Positions 23,020-33,129 of a stretch of DNA of 64,000 nucleotides are shown one piece after another. The number at the start of each line of letters is the position of its first letter. Positions within the stretch are counted from its first letter, which is position 1. Source of the DNA: Psilocybe azurescens (taxonomy: Eukaryota > Basidiomycota > Agaricomycetes > Agaricales > Agrocybaceae); NCBI GenBank assembly GCA_023853785.1, contig JAJIRX010000611.1:44004-108003 (forward strand), written 5' to 3'. The notes under the pieces were generated by a model. It was not told where the DNA came from. It made no database searches and worked only from the letters and a program-made list of their open reading frames with translations. The translations under genes were made by a program, and so were the position numbers.

Positions 23020-24470
23020 GCCCTCGCCGGTCGGAGCCAGGCGAGAGCCAACCCAACGCGACAGAGGACGAGAACGACCGCTGACGGCCACACCGATGAG
23101 GACGAGGACGACTGCGACAGCGACAACGAGGACAGCGGACGAGGATGCGGACGAGGACCACGACGAGGACTGCGAGGGCGAGGGCGAGAGACCGCGAGGG
23201 ACCGTGAGGACGACGGCTAGGACCACGACCACGACAGTGAGGATCAAGACACCGGCGTGGACCAGGACGGCGAGGGGCGAGGGATGACGGCGAGGGCGAG
23301 GACGGCGGCGGGGACGAGAGACGACAGCGAGGGCAAGGACAACGGCGAGGGCAAGTACGGTGGCGAGGGCGAGAACGACAGCGAGGGCAAGGGCGACAGC
23401 GAGGGCAAGGACGACAGCGAGGGCAAGTACGGCGGCGAGGGCGAGAAACGACAGCGAGGGCAAGTACGGCGGCGGGGACGAGGACAACGGCGAGGGCGAG
23501 GACAACGGCGAGGGCAAGTACGGCGGCGAGGGGCGAGAAACGACAGCGAGGGCGAGGATGACAGCGAGGGCGAGGAGCGACAGCGAGGGGCGAGGACGAC
23601 AGCGAGGCGAGTACGGCGGCGGGGACGAGGACAACGGCGAGGGCAAGTGTCGGCGAGGGCGAGAACGACAGCGAGGCGAGGAGCGACAGCGAGGGCGAGG
23701 ACGACAGCGAGGGCGAGGGCGACAGCGAGGGCGGCGGCGAGGGCGAGAACGACAGCGAGGGCAAGTACGGCGGCGAGGGCGAGAAACGACAGCGAGGGCA
23801 AGTACGGCGGCGGGGACGAGGACAATGGCAATGGCGAGAGACGACGGCGAGGGCGGTACGGTGGCGAGGGCGAGAAACGACAGCGAGGGCGAGGGAGACG
23901 ACAGCGAGGGCGAGGGACGACAGTGAGGGCAAGTACGGCGGCGAGGGGCGAGAAACGACAGCGAGGGCGGTATGGCAGCGGGGACGAGGACAACGGCGAG
24001 GGCGAGTACGGCCGGCGAGGGCAAGGACGACGGCGGGGACGAGGGACGACAGCGAGGGCAAGGACGACGGCGAGGGCAAGGACAGCGGCGAGGACGAGGA
24101 CAGCGGCGAGGACGAGAAACGGCAGCGAGGGCGAGTACGGCAGCGAGGACGAGGACAGCGGCGAGGGCGAGTACGGCGAGTACGAGGACATGGACGTGGA
24201 TGGCGAGGGACGAGGACAACCTGCGACAACGGCACCGACGGATACCACCACGGCGACGACGACACACGACGACAGCAGCAACGTGTACCACGACACGCAT
24301 CGGACGACATCGACACGTACCACGACACGTACGGACGACACCGACAATGATACCGACGTGTACCATGGCAGGTACAGCCGACGACAACACCCGACGGGCG
24401 ACACCGACGCATACAACGACGGGTACGGCTGACCACGACGTCGATAACGCAGACGGCGACACCACCAATG
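23020..24470. repeat. GC-rich coding-like minisatellite in B1
   Basis: The core 23280-24230 is built from words such as GACGACAGCGAGGGC and GGCGAGGGCAAGTACGGCGG in irregular order (units of multiples of 6 bp). Both flanks continue as CACGAC-rich sequence. All six frames are nearly free of stops, giving apparent proteins of 390-530 residues on each strand, Arg/Gly/Thr- or Pro/Ser/Leu-rich. These are not supported as genes. Confidence 0.85.
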
Positions 24471-25212
24471 TACCCTGTCGCCCCCTTTTTCCGTTCTTTC
24501 TTTCTGTTTTTCTTTTTTGTTTCTTTTTATTATGTTTTTATTTTATTTTTACCTGTATATAATCATGTAGTATATAGTTTTTAATATATTATATTACATT
24601 GTCACATATATTTAAGCTAGGATTAAAGTTGGAATCCAATTGGATTCCATTCCATGTGAATTTAAAGTTGGACTTAGTGAAATTCACAAAGTCAGATAAT
24701 AATGTAGTATATAGTTTACAATATATTATATTACATTGTTACATGAATTAAAGATAAGATTGAAGTATTATTCTAGTGACCTAGCTTCCTTAATATGGCT
24801 CCCAAAGCTTCCAAGAACACTGCTACTGTCCCTAACTCCCCTCCCAAGTCTGCAATTAAACCAATGACAGTCCACTGGACATCCACTGGACATCCACTGG
24901 ACTCCACTGGACAGAGCACTCTTGGATCTGGTCTAATTAAGTGCTGAGAGTCCAGTGGAAGTCCAGTGGAAGTCCAACGGAAGTCCAACGGACTGGACAG
25001 TCCGGCCAGTCCACCTGTTTTCTGTCTTGAAGTGACTTGACCGGACTTTGACCGAATTTGGCCGGACTCTGACTGGACTGGTACCGAATTTTGTCAAGTC
25101 CAATGGAATCCGTTGGACGTCCAATGGACTGTCCATTGGAATTGGCTGGGTCCGGTGAAAGTCCGTTGGAGTCCAACGGAATATGGGGGCACTGTAAAGT
25201 ACACAACTCCTC

Positions 25213-25910
25213 CCGGGCTGTACTGACTGCCTCTGTTTCAATTCGCGACCCCATGTAACATAGGTTTCGATATCTGAGCCAGACGACATAGCGAGAGGCG
25301 TAACACTCCCAATTATGATGCGGGTGGGATTCAGCCCTATACAGACCGAATGTTGATACATGAAGGGAGTCCCCAAGATCAGGTCATAATTGCTGATGTT
25401 CGCAATATCAAAGGTTCGTGGTGAATTGATTCCTTGATACTCAAACCTGACATCAGTACTTGCATTTATTTTAGATCGTGATCCTTGTACTGCCAACTGT
25501 AATGTGATAGGCTCTGCCAATTTATTTTGCTTCACCTTTAGCTGATCTGCCAGCGTTGTCGACATGAAGTTGCCCAATGAGCCCGAGTTGATTAGAGCCC
25601 TAACAGGGTGTCCGTTGATCAATGTTTTCACTATTACCGGTTTAGGTAACAGGCGGCGCTTATCTTTCAATGCGGCCGTTACGTTGAAGTCCCACGTATC
25701 GACCCAGCGGTCCACTTGGATACCACACAACTGTAAGTAATCCTTGTTTTTCAGAATCTTGACATCATAATCGATACCATTCTGTGCTTTAGGGTTCGAT
25801 TGGAACAAGCGATTCACCCAGGCTTTGACTCTGGCCCAGAGCCCAGGTTCTGTAGCCGCTTCACGAATTGCATCACTTGTTTTGCGATATACACCCAGAG
25901 GTGTGTTCAA
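25213..25910 (-). pseudogene. Gypsy copy 1 aspartic protease domain
   Basis: The minus-strand reading has VRALINSGSLGNFMSTTLAD, SNYDLILGTPF and SVCIGLNP, the pattern of a retroviral-type pepsin fold. The catalytic D(S/T)G has become NSG: copy 2 has ALIDSGS at the same place. That is a G-to-A change that would abolish catalysis. The reading runs into B1 at its 3' end, so the apparent C-terminus in that frame belongs to B1. Confidence 0.85.
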
Positions 25911-27300
25911 ATTGATCCATTAGGTTATCGTACCACGCTGTGACCTGGAATCTAACATCATACAAGTATGATTCAGGCAGGATAGTCAAATGTTTATTCT
26001 GTGCATCTTGTATTTTAATAGTACGACACGCCGTTTGAGAGCGTGTAACAGTACAAGATTGATTATAATGTGAGCTTCTTGCAGAGAGGTCTCTTTTACA
26101 AAATCCTCAATAGGTGAGCCGATAAGAGTATTTGATATCGTGCGCGTATGAAGCCATTCCACAGCTGTCTCACTGGGAAAGGACACTTCTTTGTGCCTTG
26201 CGCACTCCTCAGCATACCACCGACCTAGTGAGAAGAACTTGTGGCGCAGTCTATCTATGTGCAGGTAAGACTCGATGCATCTATGCCTGTTGTAGATCGC
26301 ATATCTATTGTGTCTTGCCTTCTCCACTGCAAAGCGAGGACTTGCACACACTGTGTGATCGTCTGCATCCCCAGGGTATGGGGCGCAATCACGGAGGACG
26401 TGTTCGATTCTCTCCACGAACAAATCTGCTTTTTCATGTCGATCAGACCCGCCAGGTCCTTCAGCACCGTAAGTCGCATCCTTACTCTTGACAGGGTACG
26501 TTCCTGGCTCACATAGCTTGGATGTTTGTACAGTATAATGGTTATTGTACATTTGCTTTTTATTCAGGTATTGAGTGTACCAGGACACTAAATTGATTCT
26601 AGGGCTCTCTAGTAATCGTTTTTTAACAACCGTTACTATGTTCAAATCCATGTCCTCAATGTAGTACAGCTCAGGATTTGTATTTGTGGGATATACGGAA
26701 AATCGCACATCATCCTCAATTGCAGGATTGACTGTTGGATAATTGGTATGTATACCACTCCTCAATATGTGTATTGAAATTTCTGTGATAGGTTGACCAA
26801 ATGGTAACCAGGCTCCTCGAGTGTGTTGAAGGCCGAGAGCTCACGCCCTCTGCTTCGCATACCATCCTCGAAGATCAAACTTGGAGTTATTCAAATGTCG
26901 TTTCGAGATGTTTATTCTGAAGTGAGTTAATCTGTCTTCGATAAGATAACTGCGACGCTTCGGATTATGTTTCACCTCAAATCGTCCACCGTGCATCTTG
27001 TTATAATCGTACCAATATCGCTCGTCTCCGGGATATGTGACTACTGTACCTAGCTGGTATGTTATGTTCATTGTGAATGGATCACCAATCTCATCTTGAG
27101 CACAGGCCCATGGTCTCGAAATCCATGGAGGATCGTCCCATGAGTAACTGACTGCCCCCAGGGCATGCTCTCCAGGACTTCTATGAAGTCGCCGGAACTG
27201 TCCGTTTTTGCGTCGTCCTCCACCGCTGGTTCAATATTGTGAGTTGACATTCCTGGCAGCCCATTTCCTGAGTGCTTAACGCTACTTCCTTGTGGACAGT
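25911..27300 (-). pseudogene. WY-module region of gypsy copy 1 (between zinc knuckle and protease)
   Basis: Four related modules of about 60 residues can be read. They lie at 27035-26841 (YPGDERYW ... RFEVKH ... LNNSKFDLRGWYAKQRA), 26750-26560 (RFSVYP ... YYIEDMDLN ... LVSWYTQYL), about 26380-26200 (YPGDADD ... RFAVEK ... FFSLGRWYAEECA) and about 26030-25920 (TIKIQDAQ ... DVRFQVTAWYDN). The common pattern is (Y)PGD, then RFxV, then a Y/I-D strand, then L(E/N)xxxFxLxxWY. The frame breaks between modules 1 and 2 and between 3 and 4. The same four occur in copy 2. The family is not recognised. Confidence 0.65.
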
Positions 27301-28963
27301 TTCTAGACATGTGTCCTTGCTCATTGCAATGGAAACATCATCCTGACACGAACCTCTCTGATTTCTCTTTCTCAGACAAGGTATTCCTATTTTCGCGATT
27401 GTTATTACTTCTGTAATTATTGTTTTTACTAGTACGCCGGATTGTATCTTCCTTGGGTGAAGGAGTTTCCACGAGGTTTGTTAAATGCGTTATTTCCTCT
27501 ATTCTGACCATCATATCGGTTAGGTCTGTCCTCACGGTCTCATCGTCGGTCATGATTGTCATGCTGCTCGCGATGGTCGCGTCTACCACGATATTCACGT
27601 CAGTCTCGATACTCGTGTCAGTCTCGATATTCGCGTCAGTCTCAAGGCTCACGTCGGTCTCTTTGGTGTGCCGATTGGCTGGGACGAGAATCGCAAGGTT
27701 GGACATTCTCAGAGATTTCCACTATCTCTGCACAATGTACAACTTCATCCCAGGTTGACGAAGTCCGGATGGAGGCCTTGTCTCCACAAGCCTCGTTGGA
27801 TTATTTCTGAGCTCCCTGTCCAGAATCAATTGACTAAATCGCTCTGGGTGATTGACCCAATTAAGTTGCATTGTTCTTCTAAGTAATGCACAAATTCGCT
27901 GACACATCTATTACCCTGTGTAGCATTTTCGAACTTTCTACGGACTTTCTGCCTGTAATCAATCGGGAAACAATAGTTGTATAGTTCATTGTAAAAGTCC
28001 GACATTTTCCATTTTTCTTCATTGATTGATACTTTCTGTAGGTAGAAGTCATAGGCCCTCTTCTCCATGAAGTAAGCTAATGCTGGGATCCATCTTTTCC
28101 GGGCGGAGACCGCTGTCCTCCAGGTATGATTTGCTTTCTTTTACAAATCTGTGGAATGCATGGGCGTCCGTGCTTCCATTATAGGGGTAGGTTTCAGTGC
28201 TTTAGCACTTGATGACCCCTTGTTCCGGCATTTTTGTGTTTGGAAGGCTTGGCTTTTGGCTCGTCGTCTTCTGATGGCGATGACGATTCGTCGGAGCTCG
28301 ACGAGCTGTCATCCGATCCATCTGGGTCACCAGAGGATGGTTCTGAACTTGATGAAGGGCTCTCGGACGATGTAGTCGCCAGCGTTTCTTAGATTTGCGG
28401 GATTTTTTCCTTGTAGAAGATACTTTCTTCAGTGCACGCCCCCAGGAAGGATTTGGGATCAACGTGCGCTACCGGCCTCGCTGATAGGGGTTTTTGCGCA
28501 GTTGGCATGCGTACATGTTTGGCAGTCTGGTCAAATCTTATCGCAGGCGTTCTGGGTAGATTAGGAGCTGTAATGAGATTTAATTGTTCCTTTCGTTTAG
28601 CTTTTGCCAGTTTCTCAAATTCTTTTCTTTGAGTTTGAACATCTAATTCAACGTTGGAAATACTGAGATTCCCCCATTCTCGGGGTTCAACAGTCTTACC
28701 CTTATCTTTAGAGGGTCCTTCGCCACGTGAGCTGGAGCGCTCTCGGCGGACTTTCTTATTCACGTTTAGCAATTAACTTTAGCTGTTCTTGTGTTAGGGA
28801 TTTCTCGGCCTTATCAATGGCAGGATCTGTAGCTACTTCTGTGCTTATTTCATTATTGCTGCAGCGGGATGACTCGCGGCTTGTTTTGCGCTTACTTTGC
28901 ACCATGGTCCATGGACCATCATCATCAGACTCTGATTCAGAGGATGTGATATTTGGGTCGCTG
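27301..28963 (-). pseudogene. gag: Gypsy copy 1 gag, C-terminal part
   Basis: Downstream of element C1, gag resumes with an acidic/Ser-rich segment, a conserved SARPVAHVDPKSFLGA (about 28460-28510), a capsid-like stretch with AYDFYLQK, YNYCFPIDYRQKVRRKFE and VSEFVHYLEEQCN (28068-27826), a Ser/Asp/Arg-rich linker and a CCHC zinc knuckle CFHCNEQGHMSRNC (27300-27345). The codon before the knuckle is TGA where copy 2 has AGA. At least three frameshifts are present (near 28760, 28400 and 28080). The N-terminus lies beyond C1 at 32288-32521. Confidence 0.75.
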
Positions 28964-29195
28964 TGTTCATCGAGGGCTTTTGTGTCCCCCACATATTCCG
29001 GCCGGAGTCCGCCGGAATCCGCCACGGAATCCGCCATTCCGCCGGGAATGAGGGCAGAAATATGGCACAAAGCCCTGCCATATTATTTATTATCAATTCC
29101 GGGCGGAATGGTGGATTCCGCAGCGGAATTAAACGGAATCCGTTTACAAAACGGATTACCGCGAACGGAACCGAGAACGGAACCGAAAACGGACT

Positions 29196-29510
29196 GGCGT
29201 CCGCATGGTGCTCATTGTTATGATCATTATGATGATCATTATGATGTAGAATCAATTAATTACTAGCGTTCACATGGTGCTCATTGTTACGATCATTGTT
29301 ACGATCATTATGATGATCATTATGATGTAGAATCAATTAATTACTAGCGTCCGCATGGTGCCCATTGTTACGATCATTGTTACGATCATTATGATGATCA
29401 TTATGATGTAGATTAGAATCAATTAATTACTGGCGTCCGCATGGTGCTCATTGTTACGATCATTATGATGATCATTATGATGTAGATTAGAATCAATTAA
29501 TTAATTTACA
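29196..29510 (+). repeat. Four-copy tandem repeat, unit 75-96 bp
   Basis: Each unit reads GCGTCCGCATGGTGCTCATT, then TACGATCATTATGATGATCA, then TAGAATCAATTAATTACT. Length varies by the number of TGTTACGATCAT blocks. It forms part of the left arm of C1. Confidence 0.9.
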
Positions 29511-29639
29511 TACGATTTTGATTGATCGGTAACCGTTTGATGGGATACCGATCAGCCGGACATATTTTGGACCCTTAAACGGTCCGAAAATCCGTCCATC
29601 AAACACAGCGTGATTTCGGCATCTTTGCAACAGCCGGTG

Positions 29640-30215
29640 TCACGGTTTCCATGTTACATCACCCCTTTGTCGGTTCGATTCTTGCTTCCCTTTCCCCCAT
29701 CCACTCTCCCCTCCCCTCCTTCCCCACCACCCAAACATCCATCCCCTCCCTCTCCCCTCCCTCTCCACTCCTTCCTCTCTCTATGAACCGCAGCAGGGGA
29801 AGAAGGAGCAGAGGCCAATGAGGGTGAGGGGAAGGGTGCTAGAGGCAAGGCACCCTCAGAAATGTGTGTGCACTCGCTTTTTGCGAGCTTTTCCGGTGCT
29901 AACCAACCCATACCACCCCTCACAGCCGGTAAAATTCGACACAGCGGACGTCAGGGAGGACGCCGCAGAGGCCGCAAAGGGCCCCCCACCCACCTCAAAC
30001 CGTACGCATACCCCCTCCCTCTTTTTTCATTCAAAAATATAGATATATTAATTTTATGTTCGCTTTTTTAGTGTTGTGCAGAAGCTTGATGGGGCTGCCA
30101 CCTTGGTAGCCCCTCCTGAGTGCCCTCCCAGTTCTCCCTTCCCCTCCTACTGTGTCTGTGCTTCCCACTGTTGCTGCTGATAGTGAGTCCCTTTCCAAGC
30201 CTTCAGGCCTACCAC
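29640..30215 (+). other. Gene-derived fragment captured in C1, unidentified
   Basis: Plus-strand segments look exonic: about 29862-30040 (KFDTADVREDAAEAAKGPP) and 30075-30210 (SPPTVSVLPTVAADSESLSK), with intron-like AT-rich sequence between them. Base composition differs from the element arms. I recognise no family. It could be the 5' part of the gene whose 3' part follows at 30540. Confidence 0.35.
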
Positions 30216-30216
30216 A

Positions 30217-30535
30217 AGGTAATGGCACCAGTTGGAGTAACCTGTATGGGTTAGGGGTACGCGTACCGCGCGGGTAGGGTACGGGTTACAATAGCCCTAC
30301 CCATCAGCTTTTGAACGAGTCTAAAAACATATTTTTCGGACCAAAACTGGGGAAGATATGACTGATTTCGCAAAATTCTTCGAAATTAGTCATATCTCCT
30401 TCAATTATGGGCCAATTTGGATGTTTTTATTCTCTTTTGGTGGGTAAACACGTAGGGTTATGGGTAGGGTTGCCCCACAGGTAGGGTATGGGGTGCTGGC
30501 GCAATACCCGTGGGTTTACCCATGCCATTGCCTAC
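30217..30535. mobile_element. Candidate ~320-bp MITE
   Basis: The ends GGTAATGGCA (30218) and TGCCATTGCC (to 30532) are inverted with one mismatch. The flanks CTACCACA (30209-30216) and CTACCACC (30536-30543) agree at 7 of 8 bases. The inside is GGGTAGGG/ACCCGT-rich. Joining the flanks restores a coding-like run across the site. The evidence is moderate because the duplication is imperfect. Confidence 0.4.
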
Positions 30536-30539
30536 CTAC

Positions 30540-31035
30540 CACCACATCAGCCCAGTGCACCTTCCACCACTGTGGCTGATGTTGATTATCCTATGGGAAT
30601 CTCCAACCAGAGCAGTGGCCCTCTCACTGCTGCTGATGGTTTGGTTGTGTCCACCACCATTGCTGCAGGCCATGTACATCAGGACAATGGCTCTTCCACC
30701 ATAGGTCCTGATCATGGTATTTATTATTATTATTGCTATTATTATCATGTATTTAGTTCCTTAAATAATATAGATGCTGTAAGCCTGGTGCCCCAGTCTT
30801 ACCACAGCCCCTTTCCATATTATCTTATCTTATACATTTATGTGCATGTGACTATGATCCCCAAACCACATTTTCTTGATATAGACTTACCTTAGACCTT
30901 ATGCACTGTACACACCTGTAGCTAGTCAGTTGTTCTATTAATATATTTTGGTCTTGTCATTCTCTGTGTGACTCTCAGTGAGCCTGGTGATGCCTGGCTT
31001 TCAGATGTATGGACAAAATTTGATAGGTCTGAATC
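30540..31035 (+). pseudogene. KDZ-associated gene fragment inside C1
   Basis: Exon-like reading STTVADVDYPMGISNQSSGP ... STIGPDH ends at a GTATTT donor (about 30718). The next exon is SSLNNIDA, then after 226 bp WTKFDRSESTTNI. This is the same gene as the minus-strand fragment at 1-535, with SLNNIDAWTKFNRSES contiguous there. It is cut at about 31040 by the minisatellite. It carries no complete domain. Confidence 0.6.
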
Positions 31036-31044
31036 CACAACTAA

Positions 31045-31640
31045 TATATTACGTCACGACACGCACGGCGGCCACGACAATGACACACATGACACCAAGT
31101 ACACCACCAATGTACGGCACCCACGACGGCCGCAAAGGCGACAACGACGACATGTACGACACGCACAGCGGCCACGGCGGCGACGTACCACGACCGTACA
31201 ACATGCACGGTGGCCACAACAATGACATGCATGACATGCACGACACGCCACGGGCGGCCACGATGACAACACACACAACACCGAGTATGCCACTGACGTA
31301 TGGCACCCACGATGGCCATAAAGACGACAACAACAACATGTACGACACGCCCACGGCGGCCACGGCGATAACACGTACAACACGTACAAAACGCACAGCA
31401 GCCACGACAATGACACACACGACACCGAGTATGGCACCCATGTACGGCACCCACGTGACGGCACCCACGTACGGCACCCACGTACGGCACCCACGATGGC
31501 CGCAAAGATGACGATGACGACATGTACGACACCGAGTACAACGGCCACGCATGTCGGCCATGACGGACACAACGGCCGCAAGGACAACGTAGCGTCACGG
31601 CGGATGCGTACCATGCCCACGACGACGGCATGTAGACCAC
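31045..31640 (+). repeat. Minisatellite of family C in C1
   Basis: Irregular repeats of ACGACACGCACGGCGGCCAC, GACAATGACACACACGACAC and GTACGGCACCCACGTACGG. Both strands are open; the translations (His/Thr/Met-rich or Val/Cys/Arg-rich) are not considered genes. Confidence 0.8.
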
Positions 31641-32287
31641 CCGTCTGCCACCCTTTTTTTAAAATTTTTTTTCACTTTTTCACTTTTTTTTCTTTTGTTC
31701 TCTCATTTTCTTTTACATCTATGTGTTTGTTTGTTCATTTAACCCAAGTATATACCCTCCCACCCATCTTTTTACTCTGTTATAATTTTTATTTTTATTT
31801 TATTTTGTTACAATGGACTTTGCATGATGATAATAATGTAGTATATAGTTATTAATATATTATATTGCACTCATGAATTTACACTAAGATTGATAGATTG
31901 AAATATTCTAGTTGGAATCCAATGATACAGGGTAGATTATATAAGCAGTGTACAGTAGGTGTATGATATAAGGATTATATAAGCAGTGTATAGTATATGT
32001 ATGATAGTAGTGGTAACTGCGTAAATCTATTTTTATATTCTGCCTAAAGGTGTGGGAAATTGTTTTTACTCAGCTTCAAGCCGTGGGAATTCCACTTTAT
32101 TACTGTATTGGCTATAAATAACTCTATTCCCCTTCATTCCTCATCATTCCCCTCCATTCCCTCTCCAATTCCTTCATTCCCTCTTCAATCCCCTCTATTC
32201 CCTCTATTCCCTCTATTCTCTTCACTCCCTTTCTCAATCCCTCCAGTCCTAGGGAATATGTGGGGAGTGAGAAGTACTGTGTTCATC

Positions 32288-32521
32288 TGACACAAAGGGA
32301 TTTTCATTATTATTATGAATGTCCTCTACCAATACTTTGGGAGGTTCGGTAATAACCCTCTTCTCTACCTCTGCAGAGGGAGAAGACGGTCTCGATGCCG
32401 CCACGTCGCTGTATGAGCAGCGTGGGGTTTGGACGTCGGGCGCCACCGGGCTTTTAAGCTCGGGCGAAGGTATGTGGTTTCCTCCGGGGATAACTTGCAA
32501 TCTTAGTTGCCTAGATGCCAT
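32288..32521 (-). pseudogene. gag: Gypsy copy 1 gag, N-terminus
   Basis: It starts MASRQLRLQVIPG at 32521 and continues with SYSDVAASRPSSPSAE, matching the TYSDVVSSRPPAPSYA of copy 2 at the same distance from the start. It is cut by C1 at 32287 within an acidic stretch (NENPFVSDEH). The 190-bp leader between this ATG and the 5' LTR is non-coding. Confidence 0.75.
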
Positions 32522-32710
32522 AGTTAGTGATACGGACAAATAAGGTAACATGTACTGAGTTTTAAATTTAAGGTTTTGTTGCCAAGCATGGTTCTTCGGG
32601 TGATCAATCCAAAGAATTCTGGACGTCGAGGCAACAGTAAATAGGAGAATGGTAGTAGCAAACTAGCAAGGTTTCGGGTTGTTTAAGAGTTGTTGTAGAA
32701 GTCAAAAATA

Positions 32711-33018
32711 TGTGACAAAGGTAACTCCGAGTGACTATAAGTAACAAGGAGGTTGTTTCGGCACACGGTTTCTTAGAGGGAAGGAGAAAGACTGTTTTAA
32801 CAACTGTATTCACTGGGGTCTAATCTAGTACAATAGGCCTCTTTATATACTCTATCTAATAGTCCATTGGATAGTAACAGATGCAAAGCCAAGAGTGGAA
32901 TAGTAAGATAGGGGAAGTGAATCAAATAAGGGCGTTGACGAAAGGGGTTGAAGTCAACGCGATAAGATAAGATAATAAGAGGTAACGTGATAAGTAGGAT
33001 AAGTACCGATCTGTCACA
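32711..33018 (-). repeat. 5' LTR of gypsy copy 1
   Basis: 308 bp. On the coding strand the leader right after the LTR begins TATTTTTGAC, the same as in copy 2; it does not begin TGG, so it is not an ordinary tRNA 3'-end primer site. The LTR ends 111 bp upstream of the BTB gene start, so it could influence that gene's promoter. Confidence 0.9.
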
Positions 33019-33129
33019 CAACCCTAACCCGGAAATGTGCGCCTCGTGTTTGTGGTCATCGTTGTTGGCAACTTGCTCGTTGGTTGTAAACCTCTTTATA
33101 GTCATACACGCTGGCCAGCGACATATGCA

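Larger units (their letters stand above)
22436..25204 (-). mobile_element. hAT-like non-autonomous element, family B, copy 1
   Basis: It starts GAGGTCTTTACACGGCCCCC and ends CACTGTAAAGTACAC, flanked by the perfect 8-bp duplication AACTCCTC (22428-22435 and 25205-25212), and is inserted in gypsy copy 1 between protease and reverse transcriptase. Subterminal arms (22460-22740 and 24860-25190) are dense in GGACTCC, TCCGGTGGA and TCCAATGGA words on both strands. Inside, 22782-22856 is a tRNA-like sequence and about 23280-24230 a GC-rich minisatellite. 24600-24860 is AT-rich. There is no transposase gene. An inverted copy is B2 (57885-60108). Length is 2769 bp. Confidence 0.9.
28972..32279 (+). 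mobile_element. hAT-like element, family C, copy 1, with gene fragments inside
   Basis: It starts GAGGGCTTTTGTGTCCCCCA and ends GGGGAGTGAGAAGTACTG (reverse complement CAGTACTTCTCACTCCCC), flanked by the perfect 8-bp duplication TGTTCATC (28964-28971 and 32280-32287) inside gag of gypsy copy 1. Contents in order are the GGAATCC-rich arm (28990-29200), a tandem repeat (29196-29510), a gene-like GC-rich stretch (29640-30215), a candidate MITE (30217-30535), a KDZ-associated gene fragment (30540-31035), a minisatellite (31045-31640), the T-rich block and AT tail also seen in C2, and CATTCC repeats (32130-32230). Length is 3308 bp. Confidence 0.85.
17424..33018 (-). mobile_element. Ty3/gypsy retrotransposon copy 1, old and nested
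   Basis: It is bounded by 308-bp LTRs (17424-17731 and 32711-33018) that begin TGTGA and end TGTCACA. Order on the minus strand is leader, gag, zinc knuckle, WY-module region, protease, reverse transcriptase, RNase H, integrase, chromodomain-like tail, extra ORF, polypurine-like GGAGGGCG, LTR. Two hAT-like elements (C1 in gag, B1 between protease and reverse transcriptase) interrupt it with clean 8-bp duplications. The LTRs differ at roughly eight sites, mostly CpG-type transitions. The flanking 5-mers are CAATA and CAACC, so no perfect target duplication is seen. Without the insertions it would be about 9.5 kb. Confidence 0.9.

Noticed and set aside
22879..24468. A 529-residue open frame (minus) and a 391-residue one (plus) over the same DNA
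   Set aside because: Both follow from the GC-rich minisatellite of B1. Translations are low complexity with no domain, and the same happens in B2 and C1.
24933..25910. A 325-residue protease protein with an unusual Trp/Ser-rich C-terminus
   Set aside because: The C-terminal third is element B1 sequence read through from the insertion site at 25204, not part of the protease.
30550..30712. Plus-strand Leu/Pro frame (YHHISPVHLPP...) as a gene
   Set aside because: A shadow frame of the exon-like STTVADVDYPMG reading, which matches the other gene copy at 1-535.
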